Source: Vibrio xiamenensis (GTDB taxonomy: Bacteria > Pseudomonadota > Gammaproteobacteria > Enterobacterales > Vibrionaceae). From it: 64,000 bases of DNA. Positions 26,043 to 34,598 of the stretch are shown here, one piece after another. The DNA lies in contig NZ_FNDD01000022.1 of NCBI RefSeq assembly GCF_900100015.1, positions 33,114-97,113 of the forward strand, in the 5' to 3' direction. A model generated the notes under the pieces. The model was not told the DNA's origin. It did no database searches and worked only from the letters and a program-made list of their open reading frames with translations. Position 1 is the stretch's first letter; each line of letters starts with the position of its first letter. The position numbers and the translations under genes are program-made.

Positions 26043-26918
26043 GTGAATGCTGAACGTAAAGCGAGTTGGATCTTGGTCCTAACCACACTGTTTGCTGCTT
26101 TTGGTTGGATTTTTTCCAAACAGACGATTGCAGGATTACCGCCGTTTGGCTTTGTCGGATTGCGGTTTTTGCTTGCTTCACTGTGCATTTTGCCACTCTG
26201 TCATCGAGCGCTAAAGCAAGCCAGTGGTCAAGATATTGGCCGCGCGGCGCTGGTGGGTGTTTTACTTAGCGGCGCACTGCTGAGTTGGATTCATGCCATT
26301 TCGATTAGCGATACATTAGGCGAGGGCGCGTTTATCGTTAGCCTGTCGATGCTGATCGTGCCATTAATTGCTTGGGCGCTGTTCAAACAACGCCCCAAAC
26401 GTATCTTCTGGGTCTCTTTGCCTATCGCAGTGATCGGTTTGGGATTTCTGTCGCTATCGGAAGGATGGCATCCACAAGCCAGTCAGCTGTGGTTTTTGAT
26501 CAATGCCACCATGCTCGCTCTGCATTTCAATATCAACAGCAAATACTCACAAACTCTACCCGTGTTGCTGCTCACCTGTATTCAACTGTTTGTCACTGGT
26601 GTGCTGGCGATGATCGCCAGCTTGCTGTTTGAAACCGCACCGCCAAGTGTCGAGCCGAGTATTTGGGGGTGGTTTGCATTAAGTGCTCTGTTGGCGACGG
26701 CGTTGCGCTATGTGCTGCAGACGTTAGGTCAAAAACACATCAATCCTGGTAATGCGGCGCTGATTATGATTTTAGAGCCAGTTTGGACTGTGGTGCTCAG
26801 TGTGGTGTGGTATGCCGAGCAGCTTTCTCATGCCAAGTTGTTTGGTTGTGTGCTGATTTTGTTCGCATTGCTGGTTTATCGTACTGATGGTCGTTTTAGA
26901 CTGCGCCGCTTTAGCTAG
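26043..26918 (+). CDS. EamA/DMT-superfamily transporter
   Basis: The 291-residue protein shows ten hydrophobic spans in two homologous halves, typical of the EamA drug/metabolite transporter superfamily. The second half carries 'NPGNAALIMILEPVWTVVLS', the usual EamA signature with a conserved E-P. The start is taken as the GTG at 26043; the ribosome site is weak (TTTAATGAGTACTGCCT). The substrate is unknown. It stands alone between ugpB (divergent) and the dehydrogenase gene. Confidence 0.87.
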   Translation: MNAERKASWILVLTTLFAAFGWIFSKQTIAGLPPFGFVGLRFLLASLCILPLCHRALKQASGQDIGRAALVGVLLSGALLSWIHAISISDTLGEGAFIVSLSMLIVPLIAWALFKQRPKRIFWVSLPIAVIGLGFLSLSEGWHPQASQLWFLINATMLALHFNINSKYSQTLPVLLLTCIQLFVTGVLAMIASLLFETAPPSVEPSIWGWFALSALLATALRYVLQTLGQKHINPGNAALIMILEPVWTVVLSVVWYAEQLSHAKLFGCVLILFALLVYRTDGRFRLRRFS

Positions 26919-27040
26919 AATAATGCGCTGTTTTGGTGAATCACAGACGCATTTTGGTGCAAGGTGATAAGTTCCAAATTTTGTAAAAGGTTAATTTTGT
27001 AAAATTTACATCTGATATTCATTTCCTTTAAAAAATTATG

Positions 27041-27071
27041 TTGAAGCGATCTAGAGGGTTGTTGGTATAAT
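27041..27071 (+). promoter_or_regulatory. Sigma-70-type promoter of the dehydrogenase gene
   Basis: A perfect -10 box TATAAT at 27066-27071 has an upstream TGN (extended -10) and a TTGAAG -35 box 19 bases before it. The start codon is 40 bases downstream of the -10 box. Confidence 0.6.
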
Positions 27072-27110
27072 CGACATTGTTTTATGTGGAATCATCTCAG
27101 GGAGAGAACA

Positions 27111-28064
27111 ATGAAAATCGGTGTGATTGGTGCAGGTGCAGTCGGCGTTGGCGTATGCAACTACCTATTGACCATGGGCAGTGTCAGTGAACTGGTATTG
27201 CTTGACCAAAACCTTGAACGTGCAGAAGGGGAAGTGTTTGACTTTCGCCATACTGCGGCACTGACGTTTTCGAAAAATACCCATATTATTGCTACCGACG
27301 ATTATCTCACCTTAATCGGCGCAGATATTGTCGTGATCACCGCTGGCGCGCAGATCAAAGAAGGTCAGCCGCGTTCTGAACTTGCAGAAGTGAACAGCCA
27401 AATCGGCGTGGAAATTGCCAAAAAAATCGAACGTGTCGCCCCCGGCGCTAAGTTAATTATTGTCACTAACCCATGTGATATCGTCGCGCACTTTATTGTT
27501 AAGAATACGCAATACAAAGCTCAGCAAGTGATCAGCAGCGGCTGCGTGATTGATACGGCGCGTTTGATGTCGATTGTGGCAGGGCGCATTAACCTTGACC
27601 CGAAAAATGTGTTTGGTTATGTACTGGGTGAACACGGCAGCAACTGTTTCACGCCGAAGAGTTTGATCTCCATTGCTGGTCAACCGGCGGATTACTACTG
27701 CGATACGCACCGTATTCCGCGCATTGATGCCGACGAGTTACTTGAGTCAGTGAAACAAGCGGGCTTTGAGATATTTAAACGTAAACGCAATACTACCCAC
27801 GGCATCGCCGCAAGCGTATTTCGCATCATTCAAGCCATTATGATCAATGAGCGCTCGGTACTGCCGGTCGGCAGTATGATGCAAGGGGATTACGGTTTGG
27901 AAAATGTGGTGTTGAGCCTTCCGACCATCATTGGCAGCAACGGTGCTGAGTCGATTTTGCAGCATCCATTTAGTGATGAAGAGCAAAAGACCCTGCAGAA
28001 AATTGCGCAGAATTTACAGGCGTTGATTGCAAACGTTGCGGCGAACACGGGTCTTAAAGGTTAA
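27111..28064 (+). CDS. L-lactate/2-hydroxyacid dehydrogenase family protein
   Basis: The 317-residue NAD-dependent enzyme belongs to the lactate/malate dehydrogenase family. The NAD-binding 'GAGAVGVGV' is at 7-15, catalytic D148, R151 and H175 are present ('VIDTARLM', 'GEHGSN'), and R88 that binds the substrate is conserved. The specificity position equivalent to Gln102 of lactate dehydrogenase is Ile82 ('AGAQIKEGQPR'), neither Gln (lactate) nor Arg (malate), so a bulkier or hydrophobic 2-oxoacid is possible. The ATG at 27111 has AGGGAG six bases upstream. It is monocistronic with its own promoter and terminator. Confidence 0.88.
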   Translation: MKIGVIGAGAVGVGVCNYLLTMGSVSELVLLDQNLERAEGEVFDFRHTAALTFSKNTHIIATDDYLTLIGADIVVITAGAQIKEGQPRSELAEVNSQIGVEIAKKIERVAPGAKLIIVTNPCDIVAHFIVKNTQYKAQQVISSGCVIDTARLMSIVAGRINLDPKNVFGYVLGEHGSNCFTPKSLISIAGQPADYYCDTHRIPRIDADELLESVKQAGFEIFKRKRNTTHGIAASVFRIIQAIMINERSVLPVGSMMQGDYGLENVVLSLPTIIGSNGAESILQHPFSDEEQKTLQKIAQNLQALIANVAANTGLKG

Positions 28065-28093
28065 TCTTCCAACTAGCGCTGAGAAAGGATTGT

Positions 28094-28125
28094 TAAAAAG
28101 CACAGGTTTTGGCCTGTGCTCTTTT
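28094..28125 (+). terminator. Intrinsic terminator of the dehydrogenase gene
   Basis: AAAAAGCACAGG and CCTGTGCT flank a six-base loop and are followed by CTTTTATT, just past the dehydrogenase stop. Confidence 0.75.
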
Positions 28126-28218
28126 ATTGCTGGCTGAATAGGTGGAGCTGACTGGGTAGCGGCGAGTGGGTCAGGAGAGATGGTTGTTCAGCGCTGCATC
28201 TTGTGGTCGTTTACCTTG

Positions 28219-28266
28219 TTTCGTAAAAGTATAGGTACGCAAAAGTATAGTTACGCAAAAGTGTGC
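28219..28266. repeat. Three 16-bp direct repeats upstream of the TonB receptor gene
   Basis: Units TTTCGTAAAAGTATAG, GTACGCAAAAGTATAG and TTACGCAAAAGTGTGC lie head to tail, sharing ACGCAAAAGT (CGTAAAAGT in the first). They sit about 90 bases before a Fur box and 150-200 bases before the receptor start, in promoter territory. Confidence 0.7.
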
Positions 28267-28355
28267 ATTTTCTGTTGTGCGCACTGTTGTTTATCGATGT
28301 TTAATTATTGAGCAAACGAATGCGGTGAGGGTGAACTATTCATAAAATAAATTGT

Positions 28356-28374
28356 AATGAGAATTAAACTCAGT
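28356..28374. promoter_or_regulatory. Fur box of the TonB receptor gene
   Basis: AATGAGAATTAAACTCAGT matches the 19-bp Fur consensus AATGANAATNATTNTCATT with three mismatches, 43 bases before the receptor ATG. Iron-replete Fur would repress the receptor. Confidence 0.7.
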
Positions 28375-28416
28375 TAGATTTTTGCGACTAACTTCAAATA
28401 ACACTTCATAATTACA

Positions 28417-30573
28417 ATGAAAATCCGCGCAAACTACCATCCTTTATGCCTTGCGATTTTAGCAGGATTAAGTGCCCAAACTTGGGCAGACGATTTGTCT
28501 CAAGACTCAGCAACGACCAGCGCTGAGCAAACCTCAAATGCCACATCGAGCGACGTCACTAGCAGTGGTGCTGATGATACCATCACTGTGTATGGCCGTG
28601 CGCTGTCTGTGTATCGCGCTCAGCAAGCGAGCCTTGCCACCAAAACCGCGACAGACATCGATGATACGCCACAGTCTATTCAAGTGCTTCCTCAACAGCT
28701 AATTGAAGACCAAGGCGCGCGTCAGGTTACTGACCTGTATCGTTCTATCAGTGGCGTAAGCCAGTATTCCTATTCAGGTGTGACGTTTCGCGGCTTTCGC
28801 GAAGATGAAATTCTTTATGATGGTGTACGCGGTGACCCATTCAATGGTTTTGCCATTCCACAGCTGTTTAATATCGAACAGGTTGAAGTGTTAAAAGGCC
28901 CATCTTCTGCGATTGGTGGCAGTGGAGAGCCGGGTGGGGTAATCAACTACACCACCAAAAAGCCGACTTACGACACTGAGCGTAAAGTTTCAGTCACGGG
29001 CGGAAACCAAGATTTTGTCAGTGGCAGTGTTGAATTGTCTGGCCCTGTCAACGACGATGCAACGCAACGTTATCGCGTGGGCATCTATCAAGACCACGAA
29101 AACCCATCGCGTGATAACACCGATGTGCGTAACCGAATCATCGATTTGGGCTATGCGTGGGATATCACCGATGCCACCACAGTGACGACTCAATTTACCG
29201 ACATTATTCAGCATTACGGCGGTGCCCGTCTGCGCGGCATTCCAACGGACGAAGATGGTAATTTCCTCACCGATATCGACTGGAATGCCAACTCATCTTC
29301 GGATTACCAAGACCTAGAAGCGCGTGTATATCAGATTCATGTCGATCACGTATTTAACGACTGGCTAAGCGGTAACGTGACAGCGCGCTACTACGAGAAC
29401 AAAGAGACGCAAAAATACCATGAGCCCGTTGGGTTTACAGACACAGATGGCGATGGTGTCGTAGACTGGAGCGAACGTCAGTATCGTGATCAGGTTCGTC
29501 AAAACAAGGCCGGTTCGCTGACGGCAAACTTGATTGCTGACCTTGGCGCACATACGTTGCTGTTTGGTGCAGATTATTATCGCGTTGACCAAGATTACGT
29601 TTACTATCGCGCTAAGACCGCTGATGGCGTGTCTGGTATCAGTTTGACTGACCCGGATTACAGTGATGATGTCTCAAGCTACAACTTAAAGCTGACCAAG
29701 CAGACCTCTTCTCGTTCTGATCGCTTCGGTGCTTATGTCCAAGACCAATGGGATATTACCGACAAATGGAACGTGCTCTCTGGGCTGCGTGTGGATACCT
29801 TTGATGACCAAGTTAATGACATCGTCAATGACACCGTCAGTTCTTACAATGGCTCAGGGCTGTCTTATCGTTTAGGTTCCACCTACAAAATCAATCAAAA
29901 CTTGCACCCTTATGCGGTGGTGGCGACGGGCTTTGTACCACAAGATGCGGCTGATCAGGCAGACGCCAATGGTGGGCCGTTTGATCCAGAAGAGAGCTTA
30001 ATGTACGAAACCGGTCTGCGCAGCTACTGGTTTGATAACGCGCTCAACATTAATATCGCGGCTTATCACATCATTAAAGAGAACATTCTGCAAACCGACC
30101 CTGATGACAGCGATCGTTTGGTTGCATACGGCAAAGTGCGTAGCCAGGGGGTGGAGGTAGATATTCTCGCGGACTTGACCGAAAACTGGACCGCCAACTT
30201 GAGCTATGCGTACAACGATACGCGGGTGAAAAAAGCCTATGACGGCATTACTAATGCGGTTGGAACACGTTTTTCCAACGCGCCGCATAACCAGTTAGGT
30301 GCGTGGACTCGCTACGACATTAACGCGCTCAATTCATCGATGGGTTTTGGTGCTGACTATGTCAGCGAGCAGTACAACCGTAGTGGCTCGATTGTGAAGT
30401 CTTATGTGGTGTATGACGCCTCGTGGCAAACCCATTGGCAGCAATGGCAGTTCCAGCTTAACGTCAAGAACCTGTTTAACAAAGAGTATGCAGTGAGCGG
30501 GTTTACCGATAACACCGGCCACTTTCCTGGAGAAAAGCGCCGTATTTACTTAACGGCAAGCTACAATTTCTGA
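28417..30573 (+). CDS. TonB-dependent siderophore receptor (PvuA/FecA-neighbour type)
   Basis: The 718-residue outer-membrane receptor has a signal peptide (cleavage near 'QTWADD'), a TonB-box-like stretch ('DDTITVYG'), a plug domain (about 75-185, with 'TPQSIQVLPQQLIEDQGA' and 'VEVLKGPSSAIGG') and a 22-strand barrel ending in phenylalanine ('YLTASYNF'). There is no FecA-style signalling domain. The following genes encode a FecBCDE/PvuBCDE-type importer, so a citrate-containing ferric siderophore (vibrioferrin- or dicitrate-like) is likely; the exact ligand is not certain. It is preceded by a Fur box and an unusual triple repeat. Confidence 0.92.
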   Translation: MKIRANYHPLCLAILAGLSAQTWADDLSQDSATTSAEQTSNATSSDVTSSGADDTITVYGRALSVYRAQQASLATKTATDIDDTPQSIQVLPQQLIEDQGARQVTDLYRSISGVSQYSYSGVTFRGFREDEILYDGVRGDPFNGFAIPQLFNIEQVEVLKGPSSAIGGSGEPGGVINYTTKKPTYDTERKVSVTGGNQDFVSGSVELSGPVNDDATQRYRVGIYQDHENPSRDNTDVRNRIIDLGYAWDITDATTVTTQFTDIIQHYGGARLRGIPTDEDGNFLTDIDWNANSSSDYQDLEARVYQIHVDHVFNDWLSGNVTARYYENKETQKYHEPVGFTDTDGDGVVDWSERQYRDQVRQNKAGSLTANLIADLGAHTLLFGADYYRVDQDYVYYRAKTADGVSGISLTDPDYSDDVSSYNLKLTKQTSSRSDRFGAYVQDQWDITDKWNVLSGLRVDTFDDQVNDIVNDTVSSYNGSGLSYRLGSTYKINQNLHPYAVVATGFVPQDAADQADANGGPFDPEESLMYETGLRSYWFDNALNINIAAYHIIKENILQTDPDDSDRLVAYGKVRSQGVEVDILADLTENWTANLSYAYNDTRVKKAYDGITNAVGTRFSNAPHNQLGAWTRYDINALNSSMGFGADYVSEQYNRSGSIVKSYVVYDASWQTHWQQWQFQLNVKNLFNKEYAVSGFTDNTGHFPGEKRRIYLTASYNF

Positions 30574-30630
30574 TCGCTTAAGGCCTAGGTTTTTACCAGG
30601 CCTTTGTCGTTACTCAGCGAAGTCATTGTT

Positions 30631-30666
30631 AACATGAATAATTCTCAATGGAATTATTATTCCATT
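30631..30666. promoter_or_regulatory. Fur box and overlapping palindrome ahead of fecB
   Basis: AACATGAATAATTCTCAAT (30631-30649) matches the Fur consensus at 15 of 19 positions. It overlaps a perfect palindrome with arms AATGGAAT and ATTCCATT around TATT (30647-30666). The pair lies about 75 bases before the binding-protein start, so the importer genes probably have their own iron-regulated promoter. Confidence 0.55.
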
Positions 30667-30736
30667 TTGTGGTGGTGAGAGTACAATCTCTCGCGGCTTA
30701 CAAGCGATAAAACTAGGAATGAAAGGGTTTGATATT

Positions 30737-31633
30737 ATGCGTTTTTCATGGATTTTAAAGGCGATGGTTGCTCTGTTATGCAGCATGACGTTTACCGCTC
30801 AAGCGGTGACAGTGACAGACAGTCGCGGAGAGTTTAGCCTCGATTACGTGCCTAAACGTATTGTAGCGTTGGAGTTTTCATTTGTTGATGCACTCGCAGC
30901 GGTAGATGTCAGCCCAGTGGGTATCGCCGACGATAATGATCCGAGCCGACTGCTTCCCGCCGTCAGCCAAAAGCTCGGTAAATGGACTTCCGTTGGCACG
31001 CGTTCGCAACCAAGCCTTGAAGTTATCGCATCACTTAAACCAGACCTTATCATTGCCGATGTTGATCGCCACTCAGCGGTATACAAAGATTTGTCTAAAA
31101 TCGCACCAACGTTGTTACTGCCTTCACGTCGTGAAACCTATCAAGACAACCTAAAATCCGCGGCAATCATTGGTAAAGTGATTGGTAAAAACAAAGCCAT
31201 GCAAGCTCGTTTGGTGAAGCATCATCAAGTGATGACCGATTATGGTAAGCAACTTTCGGTGCTCAATGGCAAAACCATTCAATTTGGCGTCGCGCGTGAA
31301 AACGGTTTTTATGCCCATTCTCCTGAATCCTACGCGGGCGGTGTGATTACAACTCTTGGTCTGACGACGCCTAAAGGGCTTGATAACGAAAATGCCTCGC
31401 GTCAAATCAGCCTGGAACAGTTATTAGCGCTCAACCCTGCCTATTTGGTGGTGGGTGACTATACCGAAAACAGCATTATTTCTAAGTGGGCGAAACAGCC
31501 TTTGTGGAACGCGCTTCAGGCGGTACGTGACAAACATGTCTACCATGTGGATGGCAACATGTGGGCGCGTTGTCGCGGCATTCTGGCCGCCGAATACATG
31601 GCAGCGGATCTGCTGAAGTTGGTTAAAGCTTAA
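30737..31633 (+). CDS. fecB: Fe(III)-siderophore periplasmic binding protein, FecB-like
   Basis: The 298-residue protein has a signal peptide ('MRFSWILKAMVALLCSMTFT', cleavage near AQA) and a helical-backbone binding fold. Its text closely follows E. coli FecB as I remember it ('ALEFSFVDALAAVDVSPVGI', 'KWTSVGTRSQPSLE', 'SLKPDLIIAD'), so it binds ferric dicitrate or a similar citrate-type siderophore such as vibrioferrin (PvuB). The ATG at 30737 has AAGGG eight bases upstream; an ATG at 30719 directly abuts an AGGA and is less likely. The stop overlaps the next start as TAATG. Confidence 0.92.
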   Translation: MRFSWILKAMVALLCSMTFTAQAVTVTDSRGEFSLDYVPKRIVALEFSFVDALAAVDVSPVGIADDNDPSRLLPAVSQKLGKWTSVGTRSQPSLEVIASLKPDLIIADVDRHSAVYKDLSKIAPTLLLPSRRETYQDNLKSAAIIGKVIGKNKAMQARLVKHHQVMTDYGKQLSVLNGKTIQFGVARENGFYAHSPESYAGGVITTLGLTTPKGLDNENASRQISLEQLLALNPAYLVVGDYTENSIISKWAKQPLWNALQAVRDKHVYHVDGNMWARCRGILAAEYMAADLLKLVKA

Positions 31634-32634
31634 TGCAGGCAAAGCGTTATTTAGCCTTTACGAGCGTGGTTATCACGCTCGTTGTGTTTTTGGCCGGGCT
31701 GTTTTGGCTTGGGCTGTTCAGTTACTCCGCGGTGCCGGTTTCGGCATTCGAGGCGCTGCATGCGCTGTTTGAACCCAATTCGACTCAGATGGCGCACATT
31801 GTGGTCATGGACATTCGTCTTCCTCGGGTACTTGAAGCCGGGATCATTGGGGCCGCGCTCGCTTGCGCTGGTGCATTAATGCAAGCGCTGACGCGCAATC
31901 CGCTCGCCTCGCCAAGCCTGTTTGGGGTGAATGCCGGTGCAGCATTGGGCATGGCGTTAGTGGCCACGTTTTTCGTTGCCAGTTCACCCATCTCGACGCA
32001 AGCCGCTGCCATGCTTGGCGGCTTTGGTGCTTGGGTATTGGTGATGATTCTGGGCGGCGCATGGAAAATGGGCTCCGAGCGCGGCCAATTGGTGCTAGCG
32101 GGCATCGCTATTTCGGCGCTACTTGGCGCACTGACCAAAGCGTGCGTGATTTTGGTTGAAGACCAAGCGATTGCCGTAATGGGTTGGCTGGCCGGTTCGT
32201 TTGCCAATGCCGGCTGGGATACATGGCGCGCCAGTTGGCCGATATTGCTGCCCGCATTGCTGGGCGGATTCATACTTGCACCCAAAGTGAACCTGTTGGT
32301 AATGGGCGATGAGCGCGTTAAAAGCTTAGGGGTGAACCTTAGCTTGTTGCGTGGTTTGATTGCGTTGGTGGTCCTGCTGCTGGTGGGAATTAGCGTCAGC
32401 TCAGTCGGCGCGATTGCGTTTGTTGGCCTGATTGTGCCCCATATGGCGCGGGCGCTGGTGGGCTATGACTATCGCTTAGTGTTGCCAGTTTCAATGTTAA
32501 TTGGCGCTGGACTTACCATTGGCGCGGATGTACTCAGCCGCGCGGTGACGTTTCCAACCGAAACGCCAGCTGGAGCAGTATTGGCGCTGATTGGCGCGCC
32601 GTGTTTTCTCTATTTAGTAAGGCGCAAAGCATGA
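31633..32634 (+). CDS. fecC: Fe(III)-siderophore ABC permease, FecC-like
   Basis: The 333-residue inner-membrane protein belongs to the FecCD/BtuC permease family with about nine to ten spans. The conserved 'DIRLPRVLEAGIIGAALACA' N-terminal run, 'TRNPLASPSLFGVNAGAALG' and 'GAIAFVGLIVPHMAR' are all present. It forms the translocation channel with the next gene's product. Start and stop both overlap neighbours (TAATG and ATGA), showing tight coupling. Confidence 0.93.
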   Translation: MQAKRYLAFTSVVITLVVFLAGLFWLGLFSYSAVPVSAFEALHALFEPNSTQMAHIVVMDIRLPRVLEAGIIGAALACAGALMQALTRNPLASPSLFGVNAGAALGMALVATFFVASSPISTQAAAMLGGFGAWVLVMILGGAWKMGSERGQLVLAGIAISALLGALTKACVILVEDQAIAVMGWLAGSFANAGWDTWRASWPILLPALLGGFILAPKVNLLVMGDERVKSLGVNLSLLRGLIALVVLLLVGISVSSVGAIAFVGLIVPHMARALVGYDYRLVLPVSMLIGAGLTIGADVLSRAVTFPTETPAGAVLALIGAPCFLYLVRRKA

Positions 32635-33593
32635 GTTCAATACAAAAATCTGTGTTTGTTCTTAGCGGGTTGTGTGTGCTCAGTGCGTTAGCCAGTCTCT
32701 GTTTTGGCGCGGTCAACCTTGATTTAACCGCAGTTTGGTCTGGGTTATTTCACGGCGGCGAACACTATTTCACCATTCATGAATACCGTCTTCCACGCAT
32801 CATTTTAGCGGTGATTGTCGGCGCTATGCTGGCAAGCGCCGGTGTCTTGATTCAAGGTGTGATTCGAAACCCGCTTGCGTCTCCTGATATTCTTGGCGTA
32901 AGCCACGGGGCAGGGCTTGCCGCCGTGGTGCTGATGACCTTATTTCCTGCGGTTTCGATTTATTGGCTGCCGCCAGCGGCGCTGTGTGGTGGCATTGCCT
33001 CAGCAATCATCCTCGCCTTAGTGTGCGGCGCAAATGTGAAGCCGGTGCGCCTTGCGATTACCGGCGTGGCGCTGGCGGCTCTGTATGGCAGCGCGATTGA
33101 CTTTCTAATTTTAATTCAGCCACTTGAAGTGAATAATGCGCTGCTTTGGCTCACGGGCAGTTTGTGGGGGCGCAGTTGGGATCAGCTTTTAATGCTTTGG
33201 CCTTGGCTTTTGCTTACGCCATTGGTGGTGTGGCTAAGTCATGCCCTTAACTTGCTAACGCTTGGTGATGAACGAGCGCTAAGCCTTGGCATTAGTGTTA
33301 ACAAGGTGCGTTTTGGCGCTTTGTTTGTCGCCGTGGTGTGGACATCAGCGGCGGTATCGGTGTGCGGTCCGCTGGGCTTTTTAGGTTTGGTGGCGCCACA
33401 TTTGGCTCGCCAGTTAGTCGGGGGGCGCCATCAAATCTTATTGCCAACAGCGATGTTGGTCGGTGCTTTGCTGCTGCTAATTGCAGATCTGGTGGCGCGC
33501 ATTATTCATCCACCGATTGAGCTGCCTGCCGGGATCCTAACCGCGATCATCGGCGCACCGTACTTTTTGTATTTACTGTTAAAAATGAGATAG
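32631..33593 (+). CDS. fecD: Fe(III)-siderophore ABC permease, FecD-like
   Basis: The 320-residue partner permease has the FecCD signatures 'EYRLPRIILAVIVGAMLASA', 'RNPLASPDILGVSHGAGLA' and 'CGPLGFLGLVAPHLAR'. The ATG at 32631 overlaps the fecC stop as ATGA; the frame is open back to 32601 but that is fecC coding sequence. It completes the channel with fecC. Confidence 0.92.
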   Translation: MSSIQKSVFVLSGLCVLSALASLCFGAVNLDLTAVWSGLFHGGEHYFTIHEYRLPRIILAVIVGAMLASAGVLIQGVIRNPLASPDILGVSHGAGLAAVVLMTLFPAVSIYWLPPAALCGGIASAIILALVCGANVKPVRLAITGVALAALYGSAIDFLILIQPLEVNNALLWLTGSLWGRSWDQLLMLWPWLLLTPLVVWLSHALNLLTLGDERALSLGISVNKVRFGALFVAVVWTSAAVSVCGPLGFLGLVAPHLARQLVGGRHQILLPTAMLVGALLLLIADLVARIIHPPIELPAGILTAIIGAPYFLYLLLKMR

Positions 33594-33596
33594 AAC

Positions 33597-34364
33597 ATGC
33601 ACTTAACAACGGAAAATCTGGTAGTGAGTTACGGCAAAGATCCCATCGTTAAGAGCGTGAATGTGGTGATCCCAAAAGGCAAAATCACCACGTTACTCGG
33701 CCCGAATGGTTGCGGAAAATCGACACTGCTTAAAGCGTTGTCGAGAATTCTACCCGCCCAGCAAGGGCAAGTGCTTTGGAATCACAAACCGATTAACGAC
33801 ACACCATCCAAGCAATTAGCGCAACATTTGGCGCTGCTGCCTCAGTCTCAAGAAGCGCCAGAAGGAGTGAGTGTTCGCGAAGCGGTAGCCTACGGTCGCA
33901 GCCCTTATACCGGATTTTGGGGGCAATTAAGTGAGCAAGACAAGCTCGTGGTGGAGCAAACTATGCACGCCACAGGCGTTAGCCAGTTTGCTGAACGCCC
34001 TGTCGCGGATTTGTCTGGCGGGCAGCGCCAACGCGTGTGGTTGGCGATGACAATAGCGCAAGATACCGACTACATCTTGCTCGATGAACCCACGACATAC
34101 CTGGATTTAAATCATCAGGTCGAATTGATGAAATTGCTGCGCAGTCTTAATCAACAGGGTAAGACTATAGTGACGGTGTTACACGACATCAATCAAGCTT
34201 GTCGTTATAGCGACCATTTGATTGTGATGAAAGCCGGTGAGGTGGTTGATGAAGGGGCGCCTGGGCAGGTGTTAACTCAGGCCATACTCAAAGAGGTGTT
34301 TGAATTAGAAGCGGAAATTCATCAAGATCCGGTGGCTCAAACGCCGATGTGTGTGGTGCTTTAG
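33597..34364 (+). CDS. fecE: Fe(III)-siderophore ABC ATPase, FecE-like
   Basis: The 255-residue ATPase energises the importer. Walker A 'GPNGCGKST', signature 'LSGGQRQRV', Walker B 'YILLDEPT' and switch histidine in 'TVLHDINQ' are all present. The ATG lies three bases after the fecD stop. It is the last gene of the fecBCDE unit; no biosynthetic genes follow. Confidence 0.94.
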   Translation: MHLTTENLVVSYGKDPIVKSVNVVIPKGKITTLLGPNGCGKSTLLKALSRILPAQQGQVLWNHKPINDTPSKQLAQHLALLPQSQEAPEGVSVREAVAYGRSPYTGFWGQLSEQDKLVVEQTMHATGVSQFAERPVADLSGGQRQRVWLAMTIAQDTDYILLDEPTTYLDLNHQVELMKLLRSLNQQGKTIVTVLHDINQACRYSDHLIVMKAGEVVDEGAPGQVLTQAILKEVFELEAEIHQDPVAQTPMCVVL

Positions 34365-34556
34365 TCTGCGTTTATGTGCCAATAGGCATTAATTGTGTTG
34401 GGAACGTTATCTTTTTAGTTAAGAGATGGCGTTCTTATAACGCATCGTTATATCAGAAATTTATTATATTGGGGTAGAATCTATAAACTTTCGAATGAGT
34501 TGACGTTTCTGCCTTAATTCTATAATTAGCGATTTGCTAACGAGAAATCACAAAAA

Positions 34557-34581
34557 GGCTAAGCAATACATTTGTTTAGCC
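34557..34581 (+). other. Leader hairpin upstream of the diguanylate cyclase gene
   Basis: GGCTAAGCAA and TTGTTTAGCC pair over ten positions (one G-T) around TACAT, ending 17 bases before the likely ATG. No T-tract follows, so it is not a classical terminator. It may shape the ribosome-binding region. Confidence 0.45.
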
Positions 34582-34598
34582 GAGTACCACCGAAAATT

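Noticed and set aside
27111..28064. Malate dehydrogenase
   Set aside because: The specificity arginine of malate dehydrogenase is absent; Ile82 is in its place.
28219..28266. CRISPR array at the 16-bp repeats
   Set aside because: Units are head to tail without spacers, too short, and no cas genes are near.
31785..32285. 166-residue minus-strand frame inside fecC
   Set aside because: Antisense shadow of a membrane protein gene; proline/asparagine-rich composition and no ribosome site.
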